Of a stretch of DNA of 64,000 nt, positions 49,299 through 58,545 are shown in pieces; the stretch's first letter is position 1, and every line of letters starts with the position of its first letter. The notes below the pieces were generated by a model, which worked only from the letters and a program-made list of their open reading frames with translations, had not been told where the DNA came from and did no database searches. Source of the DNA: Nitrobacter sp963807355 (GTDB lineage Bacteria > Pseudomonadota > Alphaproteobacteria > Rhizobiales > Xanthobacteraceae); NCBI GenBank assembly GCA_963807355.1, contig CAWEBX010000007.1, positions 248,001 to 312,000 of the forward strand, in the 5' to 3' direction. The position numbers and the translations under genes were made by a program.

Positions 49299-50024
49299 CA
49301 GTAACGCAAACGGCAGGGACCGCGCGAGCGCCGGTGAAGCTGGCCGACGACGCCCCGCATCTGCTGCTGGTCGACGACGACCGGCGCATCCGCGATCTGT
49401 TGTCGCGCTTTCTGGCGGGAGAGGGTTACCGCGTCACCACGGCCATGAGCGCCAAGGCCGCCCGCTCGAAATTGCTCGGTCTGCATTTCGACCTGTTGAT
49501 CCTCGACGTCATGATGCCCGGCGAAACCGGCTTCGATCTCGCCCGTTTCATCCGCGCCTCGTCCTCGGTGCCGATCATCATGCTGACGGCGCTGCACGAG
49601 GCCGAGAACCGCATCGAGGGCTTGCAGATCGGCGCCGACGACTATGTCGCCAAGCCGTTCGAGCCGCGCGAGCTGGTGCTGCGGATCGGCAATATCCTCA
49701 AGCGCACGACGCCGCTGCCGATGATGCGAAGCGAATCGATTGCGTTCGGACCCTATGTCTATCATCTGGAGCGCGGTGAACTGCGTCAGGGCGACGACGT
49801 CATTCATCTCACTGATCGCGAGCGCGAGATGCTGCGTGTGCTCGCGGCCACGCCCGGGCGAGACGGTTCGCCGCGGCGAACTGAACGGCGGCGGCACCGT
49901 GAACGAGCGCGCCGTCGACGTGCAGATCAACCGGTTGCGGCGGAAGATCGAGCGCGATCCCGCCAATCCGCTATTCCTCCAGGCGGTGCGCGGCGTCGGC
50001 TATCGCCTGGTTGCAGCGCCTTGA
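49295..50024 (+). CDS. OmpR-family response regulator (PetR-like, one frameshift)
   Basis: Receiver domain with PHLLLVDDDRRIRDLLSRFL and phospho-Asp in LLILDVMMPGETGFDLARF, then KPFEPRELVLRI; C-terminal winged helix (IHLTDREREMLRVLAATPG, NERAVDVQINRLRRKIERD, VRGVGYRLV). A frame change near 49855 separates the two parts of the DNA-binding domain. The start overlaps the MarR stop and the stop overlaps the kinase start (TTGA). Confidence 0.88.
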
Positions 50025-51424
50025 CGTCGATCACGAGCACCCTCGATGCCGGTCTGACGCTAGTCCGCACCGCGTTGCGACGCGTCACGGTCGTCAATAG
50101 CCGGATTGGGCACGCGTTCAAAAAGTGGATGCCCGAAGGGCCTTTATGCCCGCGCGCTGCTGATCATGATTGTTCCTATGGTGGTGCTGCAATCGGTGGT
50201 GGCCTTCGTGTTCATGGAGCGCCACTGGAATACGGTGACGCGACGTCTGTCGGCGGCAGTAGTGCAGGACGTCGCCGCGCTGATCGATGTCTACAAGGAT
50301 TACCCGCAGGACAAGGACCGTACGGCGATCCGGCGCATCGCACAGCAGCGGCTCGGATTGGTCGTCGATTTCCTGCCGTCCGGGCGATATGCCCCCGCCC
50401 GGGCCGAAACCGTTCTTCACCCTGCTCGACCAGTCGCTGTCGGTGCAGATCAGCAGGCAGATCGGCAAGCCGTTCTGGATCGATACGGTCGGACGGTCCA
50501 ATCTGGTGGAGATCCGAATTCAGCTCGACGACACTGTGATGCGGGTGTTTGCGCAGCGCAGCGCCGCCTATGCGTCAAATTCGGAAATCTTCATCTTCTG
50601 GATGCTGGGCACGTCGTCGATCCTGCTGTTCGTCGCGGTGCTGTTTCTGCGCAACCAGATCAGGCCGATCCTGCGGCTGGCGGACGCCGCCGAGAGTTTT
50701 GGCAAGGGCCGCGACGCGCCGAACTTCCGTCCGCGCGGGGCGCGCGAGGTCCGCCGCGCGGCGCATGCGTTCATCGAAATGAAGATGCGTATCGAGCGCA
50801 GTATCGAGCAGCGCACCGCGATGCTGGCCGGCGTGTCGCATGACCTGCGCACGATCCTGACCCGCTTCAAGCTGGAACTGGCGCTGATCGGCGACAGTCC
50901 GGAAGTCGATGGCATGCGCAAGGATGTCGACGAGATGCACGGGATGCTCGAGGCTTATCTCGCTTTCGCGCGCGGTGACAGCGGCGAGCATGCGCAGCCG
51001 ACCGACATGGCCTCCGCTCTCGAGGAGTTGCGAAGCGATGCCGAGCGCAATGGTCACGCCGCAACGGCGATATTTCACGGACTGCCCGTCGTCACCGTCA
51101 AGCCGGCAGCGTTCAAGCGCTGCCTCGGCAATCTGGTGTCGAACGCGGCACGATATGCCAACTCCATCGCGATCAACGGCCATCGCGATCATCGATGGCT
51201 CACCGTGATGGTCGACGATGATGGCCCGGGCATCCCGCGGGACATGCGCGAGGAAGTCTTCAAGCCGTTCCTGCGACTCGACGAGCGCGCGCAATCAGGA
51301 CGAGGGTGGCACCGGTCTCGGCCTCGCTATCGCGCGCGACATCGCGCGCTCCCATGGCGGCGACATCACACTCGGTGACAGTCCGATGGGCGGTCTGCGC
51401 GCGACCGTGCGGGTGCCGGTGTAG
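50021..51424 (+). CDS. Sensor histidine kinase partner (frameshifted)
   Basis: Membrane kinase of about 468 residues. Two hydrophobic segments (ALLIMIVPMVVLQSVVAFVF and IFWMLGTSSILLFVAVLFL) flank a periplasmic sensor part; HAMP-like region; H-box GVSHDLRTILTRFKLELAL; N-box NLVSNAARYA; G-boxes DDDGPGIP and EGGTGLGLAIARDIA. TTG at 50021, overlapping the regulator stop, is the likely start. Frame changes near 50140, 50390 and 51295. It should phosphorylate the preceding regulator. Confidence 0.88.
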
Positions 51425-51525
51425 GTGCAAGCGTGTTCTTTCTGCGCGCGGATCATGCCTAGCTTTCCCGGTTCTGAGGTCCCACATTGAATACGGGCTC
51501 GTTGCGGTCTGGCTAGGAGGAGCGC

Positions 51526-52791
51526 ATGATGCTCTACGGCCTCGAGCACACTCGAATTGAGGGAGCGGGTGACATGGACGGCTCGGTTAAGCTGGAAATG
51601 CGCTATGGTGCCTCCAACTATGCGCCGATGCCGGTCACCATCGTGCGTGGCAAGGGCGTCTACCTGTGGGATGAAAGCGGGCGACGCTACATCGATATGA
51701 TGGGCGCCTATTCGGCGGCAAGCTTCGGACATTCTCATCCCCGATTGATACAGGCGCTCACCGACCAGGCACGACAACTGGACACGATTTCGCGTGCTTA
51801 TTTTAACGATCGTCTCGGAGCCTTTCTCGCCCGCGCTTGCAGTTTGACCGGGATGGACTTGGCACTGCCGATGAACAGTGGCGCCGAGGCGGTGGAGACG
51901 GCGCTGAAGGCCGCGCGCAAATGGGCCTACACGGTCAAGGGGGTGCCGGCCGACCGCGCTGAGATCATCGTGTGTGACGGCAATTTTCACGGCCGCACCA
52001 TCGCTATCGTCGGCTTCTCGTCTGTGGCGCAATATCGCGACGGCTTCGGTCCATTTCCGCCCGGTTTCAGGTCGGTGCCGTTCGGCGACGTGGCGGCGCT
52101 TCGAGCCGCGATCACGCCGAACACCGCGGCCTTCCTGGTCGAGCCGATCCAGGGCGAAGGCGGCATCAACGTGCCGCCGCCGGGCTACCTTGCCGAGGTC
52201 GCGCGCATCTGCCGGGAGCACAATGTCCTGCTGATCTGCGACGAGATCCAGTCCGGCCTTGGTCGCACCGGGCGGCTGCTGGCTTGCCAGCACGACGGTG
52301 TGACGCCGGACGCGGTGACGCTGGGCAAGGCGCTGGGCGGCGGACTTCTGCCGGTGTCGCTGTTCCTGGCGCGGCGCGAGGTGATGCAGGTGTTCACGCC
52401 CGGCGACCATGGCAGCACCTTCGGCGGTAATCCGATTGCGGCCGCGGTCGGATTGGCTGCACTTGATACGTTGATGGACGAGAGACTGGTCGAGCGGTCC
52501 GCGCGCCTTGGCGCGCATCTGCTCGCACGGCTTCGCGCGATCGAAAATCCCATCATTCGCGAGGTGCGAGGGCGGGGGTTGTTCGCGGGCGTCGAGTTGG
52601 ATCGCGATTTAGCCAACGCCGCCGCGGTAGCAACGCGACTGTTGCAGGCGGGCGTGCTGACCAAGGACACTCACCGCAACACCATTCGTTTTGCGCCCCC
52701 GCTGATTATCGAAGAATCCCAGATCGATTGGGTGGCGGACCGGGTCGCCGAAGTGCTGGACGAATTCGCTCGCGCGGAAGCTCATCCGTAG
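51526..52791 (+). CDS. rocD: Ornithine--oxo-acid transaminase
   Basis: Class III PLP aminotransferase converting ornithine to glutamate semialdehyde (P5C). 421 residues, intact. Segments: YMP-region YGASNYAPMPVTIVRGKG, NSGAEAVETALKAARKWAY, FHGRTIAIVGFSS, EPIQGEGGINVPPPGYL, and PLP-Lys in TLGKALGGGLLPVS. An AGGAGG precedes the ATG well. The nearby proC product reduces the same intermediate (P5C) to proline. An ATG 3 bp later is an equally possible start. Confidence 0.9.
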   Translation: MMLYGLEHTRIEGAGDMDGSVKLEMRYGASNYAPMPVTIVRGKGVYLWDESGRRYIDMMGAYSAASFGHSHPRLIQALTDQARQLDTISRAYFNDRLGAFLARACSLTGMDLALPMNSGAEAVETALKAARKWAYTVKGVPADRAEIIVCDGNFHGRTIAIVGFSSVAQYRDGFGPFPPGFRSVPFGDVAALRAAITPNTAAFLVEPIQGEGGINVPPPGYLAEVARICREHNVLLICDEIQSGLGRTGRLLACQHDGVTPDAVTLGKALGGGLLPVSLFLARREVMQVFTPGDHGSTFGGNPIAAAVGLAALDTLMDERLVERSARLGAHLLARLRAIENPIIREVRGRGLFAGVELDRDLANAAAVATRLLQAGVLTKDTHRNTIRFAPPLIIEESQIDWVADRVAEVLDEFARAEAHP

Positions 52792-52949
52792 AGCGCGCAT
52801 TCTGACGGGATCAGAAGCGGGTCTAGATTGCGAGGTGACGTGCGAACCGGCAATCCACAAAGCTACGAATAGGAACTCTGGATAGCGCGTATTCAGCGCA
52901 AAATTGGACTAGCCGGTTTTGCGATCAGGATACGCGCAATTGATGATCG

Positions 52950-52997
52950 AGAGCATTTTCTTACGGCTAACCGATGCTATTCGTCGGAACATGCTCT
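52950..52997. repeat. REP-like dispersed repeat, copy 4 (diverged)
   Basis: GAGCATTTTCTTACGGCTAA then ACATGCTCT. Shares TCTTACGGCTAACCG with the copy at 57732-57782 and lies between convergent rocD and the aldehyde dehydrogenase gene. Confidence 0.5.
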
Positions 52998-53001
52998 CCG
53001 C

Positions 53002-54515
53002 CTAGCCGATGTCGAAGCGGACGCCTTGGGCGAGCGGAAGGTCGTCGCCGTAGTTCACGGTGCTGGTGACGCGACGCATGTAGGCTTTCCAGGCGTCGGA
53101 GCCGGCCTCGCGGCCGCCGCCCGTTTCCTTTTCGCCGCCGAATGCACCGCCGATCTCGGCGCCGGAGGGGCCGATGTTGACATTGGCGATGCCGCAGTCG
53201 GAGCCCGCCACGGAGAGGAACTTCTCCACCTCGCGCATGTCGGTCGAGAAGATCGAGGACGACAGGCCGTGAGCGACCGCATTGTGCTGCTCTATCGCCG
53301 CGTCGAGGTCGGTATATTTCATGACATACAAAATCGGCGCGAAGGTCTCCCGCAGCACCGGGCCGGTCTGCGCCGGCATCTCCACCAGCGCCGGCCGGAC
53401 ATAATACGCGTCGGGAAACCGTTTCTCATCGACACGCTCGCCGCCGTGGACCCGCGCCCCTTGCGCCCGTGCCTCCTCAAGCGCGCGCTGCATATTCTGG
53501 AATGCGGCTTCGTCGATCAGCGGACCGACCAGCACCTCGTCGCTTGCAAGCGGGTCGCCGATCCGGACCGAGGCATAGACTGCGTTTCAGCTTCGCTACG
53601 AATTCGTCGTGGATGCTGTCATGGACGAACAACCGGCGCAGCGTGGTGCAACGCTGGCCGGCGGTGCCGATGGCGGCGAAGGCGATGGCCCGCAGCGCCA
53701 GATCGAGGTTCGCCGACGGGCAGACGATCGAGGCATTGTTGCCGCCGAGTTCGAGAATGCCGCGCGCGAACCGCCGCGCAAGCTTGCGTCCCGACCTCGC
53801 GGCCCATCGCGGTCGATCCGGTCGCGGAAATCAGCGGCACCCGTGGATCGTTGACCAGGACTTCGCCGATATCGCGCCCGCCGATCAGCACGGTGCATAA
53901 GCCGTCGGGGATGTTGCCCGCCTTGACAGCGGCTCGTTCGAACAGCGCCTGCACCGCCAGCGCCGTGAGCGGGGTTTTTTCCGACGGCTTCCAGATCACC
54001 GGATTGCCGCAGACCAGCGCCAGCGCCGCATTCCACGACCATACCGCGACGGGAAAATTGAACGAGGTGATGACGCCGGTCGGGCCGAGCGGATGCCATT
54101 GCTCCATCATGCGGTGATTGGGCCGTTCGCTGGCGATCGTGAGGCCGTAAAGCTGGCGCGACAGGCCGACCGCGAAGTCGCAGATGTCGATCATCTCCTG
54201 CACCTCGCCACGGCCTTCCGAGACGATCTTGCCGGCTTCGATGGTGACCAGGCGGCCCAGAACATCCTTGGCGGCGCGCAATTCAAGGCCGAGCAGGCGA
54301 ACCAGTTCGCCACGCCGCGGTGGAGGGACCCCGCGCCATTTCCGGAACGCCGCTTCAGCGAGCGCGATGGTTTCGGCCACACCTTGCGAACTTGCATCCT
54401 CGAGGTGCGCGATGGTCTCGCCGGTCAGAGGCGAGCGTACGGCGCGCGTGCCGTGCCGTCGATCGGGCGAAACCCCGAGATGATCGAGCAGGGATGCAAC
54501 CTCGTCGGCAAGCAT
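53002..54515 (-). CDS. ALDH7-type aldehyde dehydrogenase (L-piperidine-6-carboxylate dehydrogenase-like, frameshifted)
   Basis: NAD-linked dehydrogenase that oxidises alpha-aminoadipate semialdehyde/piperidine-6-carboxylate in lysine breakdown. Family segments: SPLTGETIAHLEDA, GPTGVITSFNFPVAVWSWN, WKPSEKTPLTALA, catalytic GQRCTTLRRLFVHDS (Cys near 53655), and the end FGGEKETGGGREAGSDAWKAYMRR. ATG at 54515 gives the usual start MLADEVASLLDHLGV. Frame changes near 53800 and 53580. About 500 codons, normal for ALDH7. Confidence 0.87.
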
Positions 54516-54676
54516 GTGAGCTTTCTCCCAAACGGGTCCGGGTGGCCCATGTTGCGGCAAGTCATGACAATTCTTCAAGCCGGGATGAGCGTTCCCGCAG
54601 CATGTTGCGACGATGCGTCAAGCGCTCGCGGAAACCCTTCGGATCGTCAGGGACGCTTCAGTCCTGCAGCAAAACG

Positions 54677-55513
54677 CTACTTCGCCAGTTCCTGCGATCG
54701 CTTTGTCGCGGCGGCCACCGCGCGCGTCAGCAGTTCTTTCAGACCGTGCTCGCCCATCAATACGTTGAGCGCTGCGGCCGTGGTGCCGCCGGGCGAGGTG
54801 ACGTTCTGGCGCAGCGTCGCGGCGTCGAGATCGGATCGATGCAGCAACTCGCCTGACCCGGCGACAGTCTCGCGGGCCAGCTTTGCAGCGAGATCGGCAG
54901 GCAGACCTGCGCTGACGCCGGCGCGCGCGAGCTCCTCGGCGAGCAGGAAGACGTATGCCGGTCCCGATCCCGACACAGCCGTGACGGCGTCCATCAGCGC
55001 TTCGTCATCGACCCATTCCACCGCCCCGGTCGCGCGCAGCAGCGCGTCGGCCATGGTGCGCTGTGTCTCGTTCACGCCTTTCGCGGCGACCGCCACGGTC
55101 ATGCCGCGGCCAATCGCGGCAGGCGTATTGGGCATCGCGCGGACGATGTTGCCGCCGCAGGCCGTGTCGAGCATGGCAATCGTCGTGCCCGCCATGATCG
55201 ACACCACAAGGGTCGGAGATCCCACCAGCGGCCGCAGCGTCGGAGCGGCGTCGCCGAAGGTCTGCGGCTTGACCGCGATCACGAGCGCCGCGACGTCACC
55301 GATTTCCTCAGCTGCGGGATTCAGCCGAATGCCGCCGGCGGCGAACGAGCGGGTATCGGCGGAAGGATATGGCTCGATTACAATGACGCGCTTCGGATCC
55401 AATCCGCGCGCGAGCCATCCCGTCAGCAATGCGCTGCCCATCTTCCCGGCACCGGAGAGAACGACGGTGCCCGAAATATCCGCGAGAGTTTCCATGTCCG
55501 GCGTTATCGTCAT
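54677..55513 (-). CDS. proC: Pyrroline-5-carboxylate reductase
   Basis: NAD(P)H-dependent reductase making proline from P5C. 278 residues from ATG at 55513 (AGGA 8 bp upstream), intact. Rossmann motif VVLSGAGKMGSALL, then VIAVKPQTFGD, GNIVRAMPNTPAAIGRGM, AVSGSGPAYVFLLAEEL and NVTSPGGTTAAALNVL, the ProC signature. The open frame extends upstream but without family sequence. Confidence 0.94.
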   Translation of the reverse strand: MTITPDMETLADISGTVVLSGAGKMGSALLTGWLARGLDPKRVIVIEPYPSADTRSFAAGGIRLNPAAEEIGDVAALVIAVKPQTFGDAAPTLRPLVGSPTLVVSIMAGTTIAMLDTACGGNIVRAMPNTPAAIGRGMTVAVAAKGVNETQRTMADALLRATGAVEWVDDEALMDAVTAVSGSGPAYVFLLAEELARAGVSAGLPADLAAKLARETVAGSGELLHRSDLDAATLRQNVTSPGGTTAAALNVLMGEHGLKELLTRAVAAATKRSQELAK

Positions 55514-55630
55514 GGCGGGTTCCTGATGGTCAAAGAGCGTTCTCGAAAGACCCGTCATCGCGGGTTGAGTACGAAGCATACCTTCGCACGGACAACCCCA
55601 CGATCCGTCATTCATTGAACGAATTGCAAG

Positions 55631-55664
55631 AGGATGGACAGCCAGGTCAAGCCCGGTCATGACG
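55631..55664. repeat. Dispersed repeat of the GGTCAAGCCCGG type
   Basis: AGGATGGACAGCCAGGTCAA followed by GCCCGGTCATGACG. A related sequence with matching beginning and end occurs at 61909-61939 (GGATGCCC, GCGCGGGCATGACG). Such short imperfect palindromes are common in Nitrobacteraceae intergenic DNA. Confidence 0.45.
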
Positions 55665-55684
55665 CAAAAAGAAATCGCGCGAGA

Positions 55685-56185
55685 TTACGCCTCGCCCTCG
55701 GTGTCGAACATCGCGGCGGTCATTGCCTCGGCCGCCGACTTTCCGGCCCAGACCACGAACTGCAGCGCCGGGTAGTAGCGCTCGCAGGCGTGGATCGCGC
55801 CTGCCATCATGGTCTCGCACTGCGCGTTTGACGCAATCAGCCCCTCGGGAAGGACAAGCGCATGGCGGTACATGATCGTTCCGGTCTGGGTCCAGATATC
55901 GAAATGGCCGACCCACAATTGCTCGTTGATCGCGGCGATCACGCGCTGGGCCTCGCTGCGCCGGGCGACCGGAATCTTCATGTCGAAGGCGCAGGCGAGA
56001 TGCAACGCATCGATCTCACCCATCCAGGTGAAGGTGAGGTGATAATCGGTCCAGTTGCCTTTCGAGACGATTGTGATTTCGTCTTCGCCGGAACGCTCGA
56101 ACGCCCAATCGTTGGTGGCGGCAATGTCCTCGACCACCGCCAGCGGATTGTTCTTGGAATCGATAGCGCCTTCGAGCAGCGACAT
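55685..56185 (-). CDS. YbjN domain-containing protein
   Basis: 166 residues from MSLLEGAIDSKNNPLAVVED (GTG at 56224 is an alternative). YbjN domain: AATNDWAFERSGEDEITIVSKG, YHLTFTWMGEIDALHLACAFD, and MYRHALVLPEG, similar to sensory-transduction regulator proteins of unknown mechanism. Intact. Divergent from the rplY region, with a 758-bp gap between starts. Confidence 0.85.
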   Translation of the reverse strand: MSLLEGAIDSKNNPLAVVEDIAATNDWAFERSGEDEITIVSKGNWTDYHLTFTWMGEIDALHLACAFDMKIPVARRSEAQRVIAAINEQLWVGHFDIWTQTGTIMYRHALVLPEGLIASNAQCETMMAGAIHACERYYPALQFVVWAGKSAAEAMTAAMFDTEGEA

Positions 56186-56943
56186 GCCGTCCCGATCCTT
56201 GCTTTTGCTTGTGTTGATACGCACTCATAGAACGGCCGGTGCTGGCACGCGGCGGATATCAATCTTTCAGACGATCCATCACACGCGTTGATCGAATGAG
56301 GATGATGTTTTGCGCGGATCAAGTGATGTGATTTGCGGAATCGGCGCAACGCCGCCTGGAGTCCGTCCACAGGCAAAGCGCGCGTCGTCCACAACTGATC
56401 GAAAGGAGAGACGGTTTACGCCGTGAACAAAACGGACTCGGGACTCGCGTTGCGCGAGTCCTGCGGTTGCGACTCGCCTGCCGCGAGTCCGGCATCATCC
56501 GATGATCGACGAAGATTCCGGCGCCGGATGATGTCTACACCCTTGGCGATAAACGAGGTTGGTGTGTCGCACGGCTACGCCGCTTGCTCTCAAAGGAACG
56601 ATCAATCGCTTCATCTTCGAAAATTTTTTGGATGTTGATCCTTGTTCCAGCAATCTCTCGTTTACGATGCATGGGTACGACCGAAGCGCCTTCTCGGCGC
56701 GACCCTGGGTCTGCCTTTTCTCAATTCTGCCCGACGCGGAAGGATCAGCTTGTCCGACGGCTAAAAGCGACTTACGCGACAGCCGGAGAGTTCGAAAAAT
56801 TCAGTCCAATTTCTTGTTATTTCGGGCGTTTGCGGTTAGAACGCCGCCACGTCTCATGGCCCCCGCACCCCTGGAGGCTTGCCGGTGACGTGCAACGGGC
56901 CGCGATTGCGGCCTTTAACTTTTTGAAAAGCAAGGATAAATCG
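56186..56943. other. 758-bp intergenic region rich in GANTC sites
   Basis: No convincing gene. Short open frames here are low-quality. Eight GANTC sites fall within 56338-56518, two TCCACA sequences (56366 and 56388) are 22 bp apart, and two stem-loops lie at 56441-56489. The rplY promoter must be here, near 56800-56940. See findings for possible significance. Confidence 0.5.
56441..56489. repeat. Two tandem stem-loops built on GACTCGC
   Basis: Stem 1: GGACTCGCG (56441-56449) with CGCGAGTCC (56453-56461), 3-nt loop. Stem 2: GACTCGC (56471-56477) with GCGAGTC (56483-56489), 5-nt loop. Both stems share the GACTCGC sequence, so they may pair alternatively (attenuator-like) or be duplicated protein sites. 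Confidence 0.6.
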
Positions 56944-57678
56944 ATGGCGACCGTCAGGGAATTGAAGGCGAACGCGCGTCCGAAGAGCGGCAAGGGGGCC
57001 GCCCGGGCTGAGCGTCGCGCCGGCCGAGTGCCGGGCGTGATCTATGGAAACAAGCAGCCCCCGCAGCCGATCTCGGTCGAAGTAGCAGAACTGCGTCAGC
57101 GCATTCTGGCAGGCCGTTTCCTGACGACGATCTTTGACATCAACCTGGACGGCAAGAAGCATCGCGTGATTCCGCGCGACTTCCATCTCGATCCGGTCAA
57201 GGATATGCCGATCCATGTGGACTTCATGCGACTCGGCGAAGGCGCCACCATCCGCGTCAGCGTTCCGCTTCGCCTGCTGAAGGCGGATGTCGCGCCCGGC
57301 GTGAAGCGCGGCGGCACCGTCAATCTCGTGACCCACGCGATCGATGTCGAGTGCGCGGCTGAAAACATCCCGCAGTTCATCGAGGCCGACGTCGGCGCAC
57401 TGGAAATCAACCATTCGCTCCATTTGTCGGACGTTGAGTTGCCGTCCGGCGTGAAACCGCTGGCACGAGAGGACGTCACGTTGGTGACCATCGTGCCGCC
57501 GTCAGGCTACGCGGAAGAACTCAAGGCAGCTGCCGCCGCCGCTGCGGCCGGCACCGCGGCTCCCGCCGCCGGTGCGGCTCCCGCGGCTGCTGCTGCAGGC
57601 GCGGCCGCCGGTGGCGCGAAGGCGCCCGCAGGTGGCGGGGCGAAAACGCCCGCAGGTGGCGGCGACAAAAAGAAGTAA
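56944..57678 (+). CDS. rplY: 50S ribosomal protein L25/general stress protein Ctc
   Basis: Long (Ctc) form of L25, which binds 5S rRNA. 244 residues, intact. MATVRELKANARPKSGKGAARAERR and RVPGVIYGNKQP begin the L25 domain; the second domain (PIHVDFMRLGEGATIRVSVPL) follows; the end is an Ala/Gly/Pro/Lys low-complexity tail. First of the conserved order rplY-pth-ychF. Confidence 0.95.
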   Translation: MATVRELKANARPKSGKGAARAERRAGRVPGVIYGNKQPPQPISVEVAELRQRILAGRFLTTIFDINLDGKKHRVIPRDFHLDPVKDMPIHVDFMRLGEGATIRVSVPLRLLKADVAPGVKRGGTVNLVTHAIDVECAAENIPQFIEADVGALEINHSLHLSDVELPSGVKPLAREDVTLVTIVPPSGYAEELKAAAAAAAAGTAAPAAGAAPAAAAAGAAAGGAKAPAGGGAKTPAGGGDKKK

Positions 57679-57731
57679 GCGGCCGGTGGAATAGATTTGA
57701 CATTCGCGACCCCGCCTGCCGAGGTTTCGTA

Positions 57732-57782
57732 ACGCGAATGTCTTACGGCTAACCGGATTCCACTTAGCTGGAAAATGCTCTA
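57732..57782. repeat. REP-like dispersed repeat, copy 3 (inverted)
   Basis: Reverse complement of the copy-1/2 family: read backwards it begins GAGCATTTTCCAGCTAAGTG and continues GAATCCGGTTAGCCG. It lies between rplY and pth. Confidence 0.55.
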
Positions 57783-57795
57783 GGGGATCCGCGTC

Positions 57796-58410
57796 ATGCG
57801 CCTGTTCGTCGGACTGGGAAATCCCGGCACGAAGTATCAGGGGAATCGACACAACATCGGGTTCATGGTCGTGGACGAGATCGCGCGGCGTCACGGTTTC
57901 GCACCGTGGCGCCGCCGCTTTCAGGGCGAAGCTTCCGAAGGCACGCTCGACCGGGAGCGGGTCATCCTGCTCAAGCCGACGACCTACATGAACAACTCCG
58001 GCAACGCGGTTCAGGACGCCGCGCAGTTTTTCAAGCTGACGCAGGGTGATGTCGTGGTGTTTCACGACGAGATCGAACTCCCGCCGGCCAAGGTTCGCGT
58101 CAAGGTCGGTGGTGGCATTGCCGGACATAACGGCCTGCGATCGATCTCGGCGCATGTTGGCAACGACTATCGCCGCGTCCGACTAGGCGTCGGTCACCCG
58201 GGCATCAAGGAACTGGTGCATGCGCACGTGCTGAACGACTTCGCCAAAAGCGAACGTCCCTGGGTCGAGGCGCTGGTGGATGTCGTTGCGGAAAACGCGG
58301 CGCTGCTCGTCGCTGCCAGGGATTCGGCATTCCAGAACAAGGTGCATCTCGCGATGCAGGCGAAGGGATTTGCCGAGAAGGATAAAGAGGACAACAACGG
58401 CGCCAAGTAA
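57796..58410 (+). CDS. pth: Peptidyl-tRNA hydrolase
   Basis: Recycles peptidyl-tRNA. 204 residues, intact. MRLFVGLGNPGTKYQGNRHN with catalytic His19; FLLKPTTYMNNSG-type segment (ILLKPTTYMNNSGNAV), HDEIELPPAKVRVK and GGGIAGHNGLRSI. Follows rplY and precedes ychF, as in most alphaproteobacteria. Confidence 0.96.
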   Translation: MRLFVGLGNPGTKYQGNRHNIGFMVVDEIARRHGFAPWRRRFQGEASEGTLDRERVILLKPTTYMNNSGNAVQDAAQFFKLTQGDVVVFHDEIELPPAKVRVKVGGGIAGHNGLRSISAHVGNDYRRVRLGVGHPGIKELVHAHVLNDFAKSERPWVEALVDVVAENAALLVAARDSAFQNKVHLAMQAKGFAEKDKEDNNGAK

Positions 58411-58545
58411 AACGGCCAGGTCAAATCGTCTTCATCGCCAGCGGTCCGGCGATTGGTTCCTCGAAGAAGGTGGATAGGCGGGTTGTGCCCCGCTTATGGC
58501 GATCCGGGTCGGTTGCGCAATCCGCGCCAAATATCGGAATAAATC

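Noticed and set aside
56423..56888. Two overlapping short + strand frames upstream of rplY
   Set aside because: No start signals; Ser/Arg-rich and overlapping the hairpins and the GANTC cluster.
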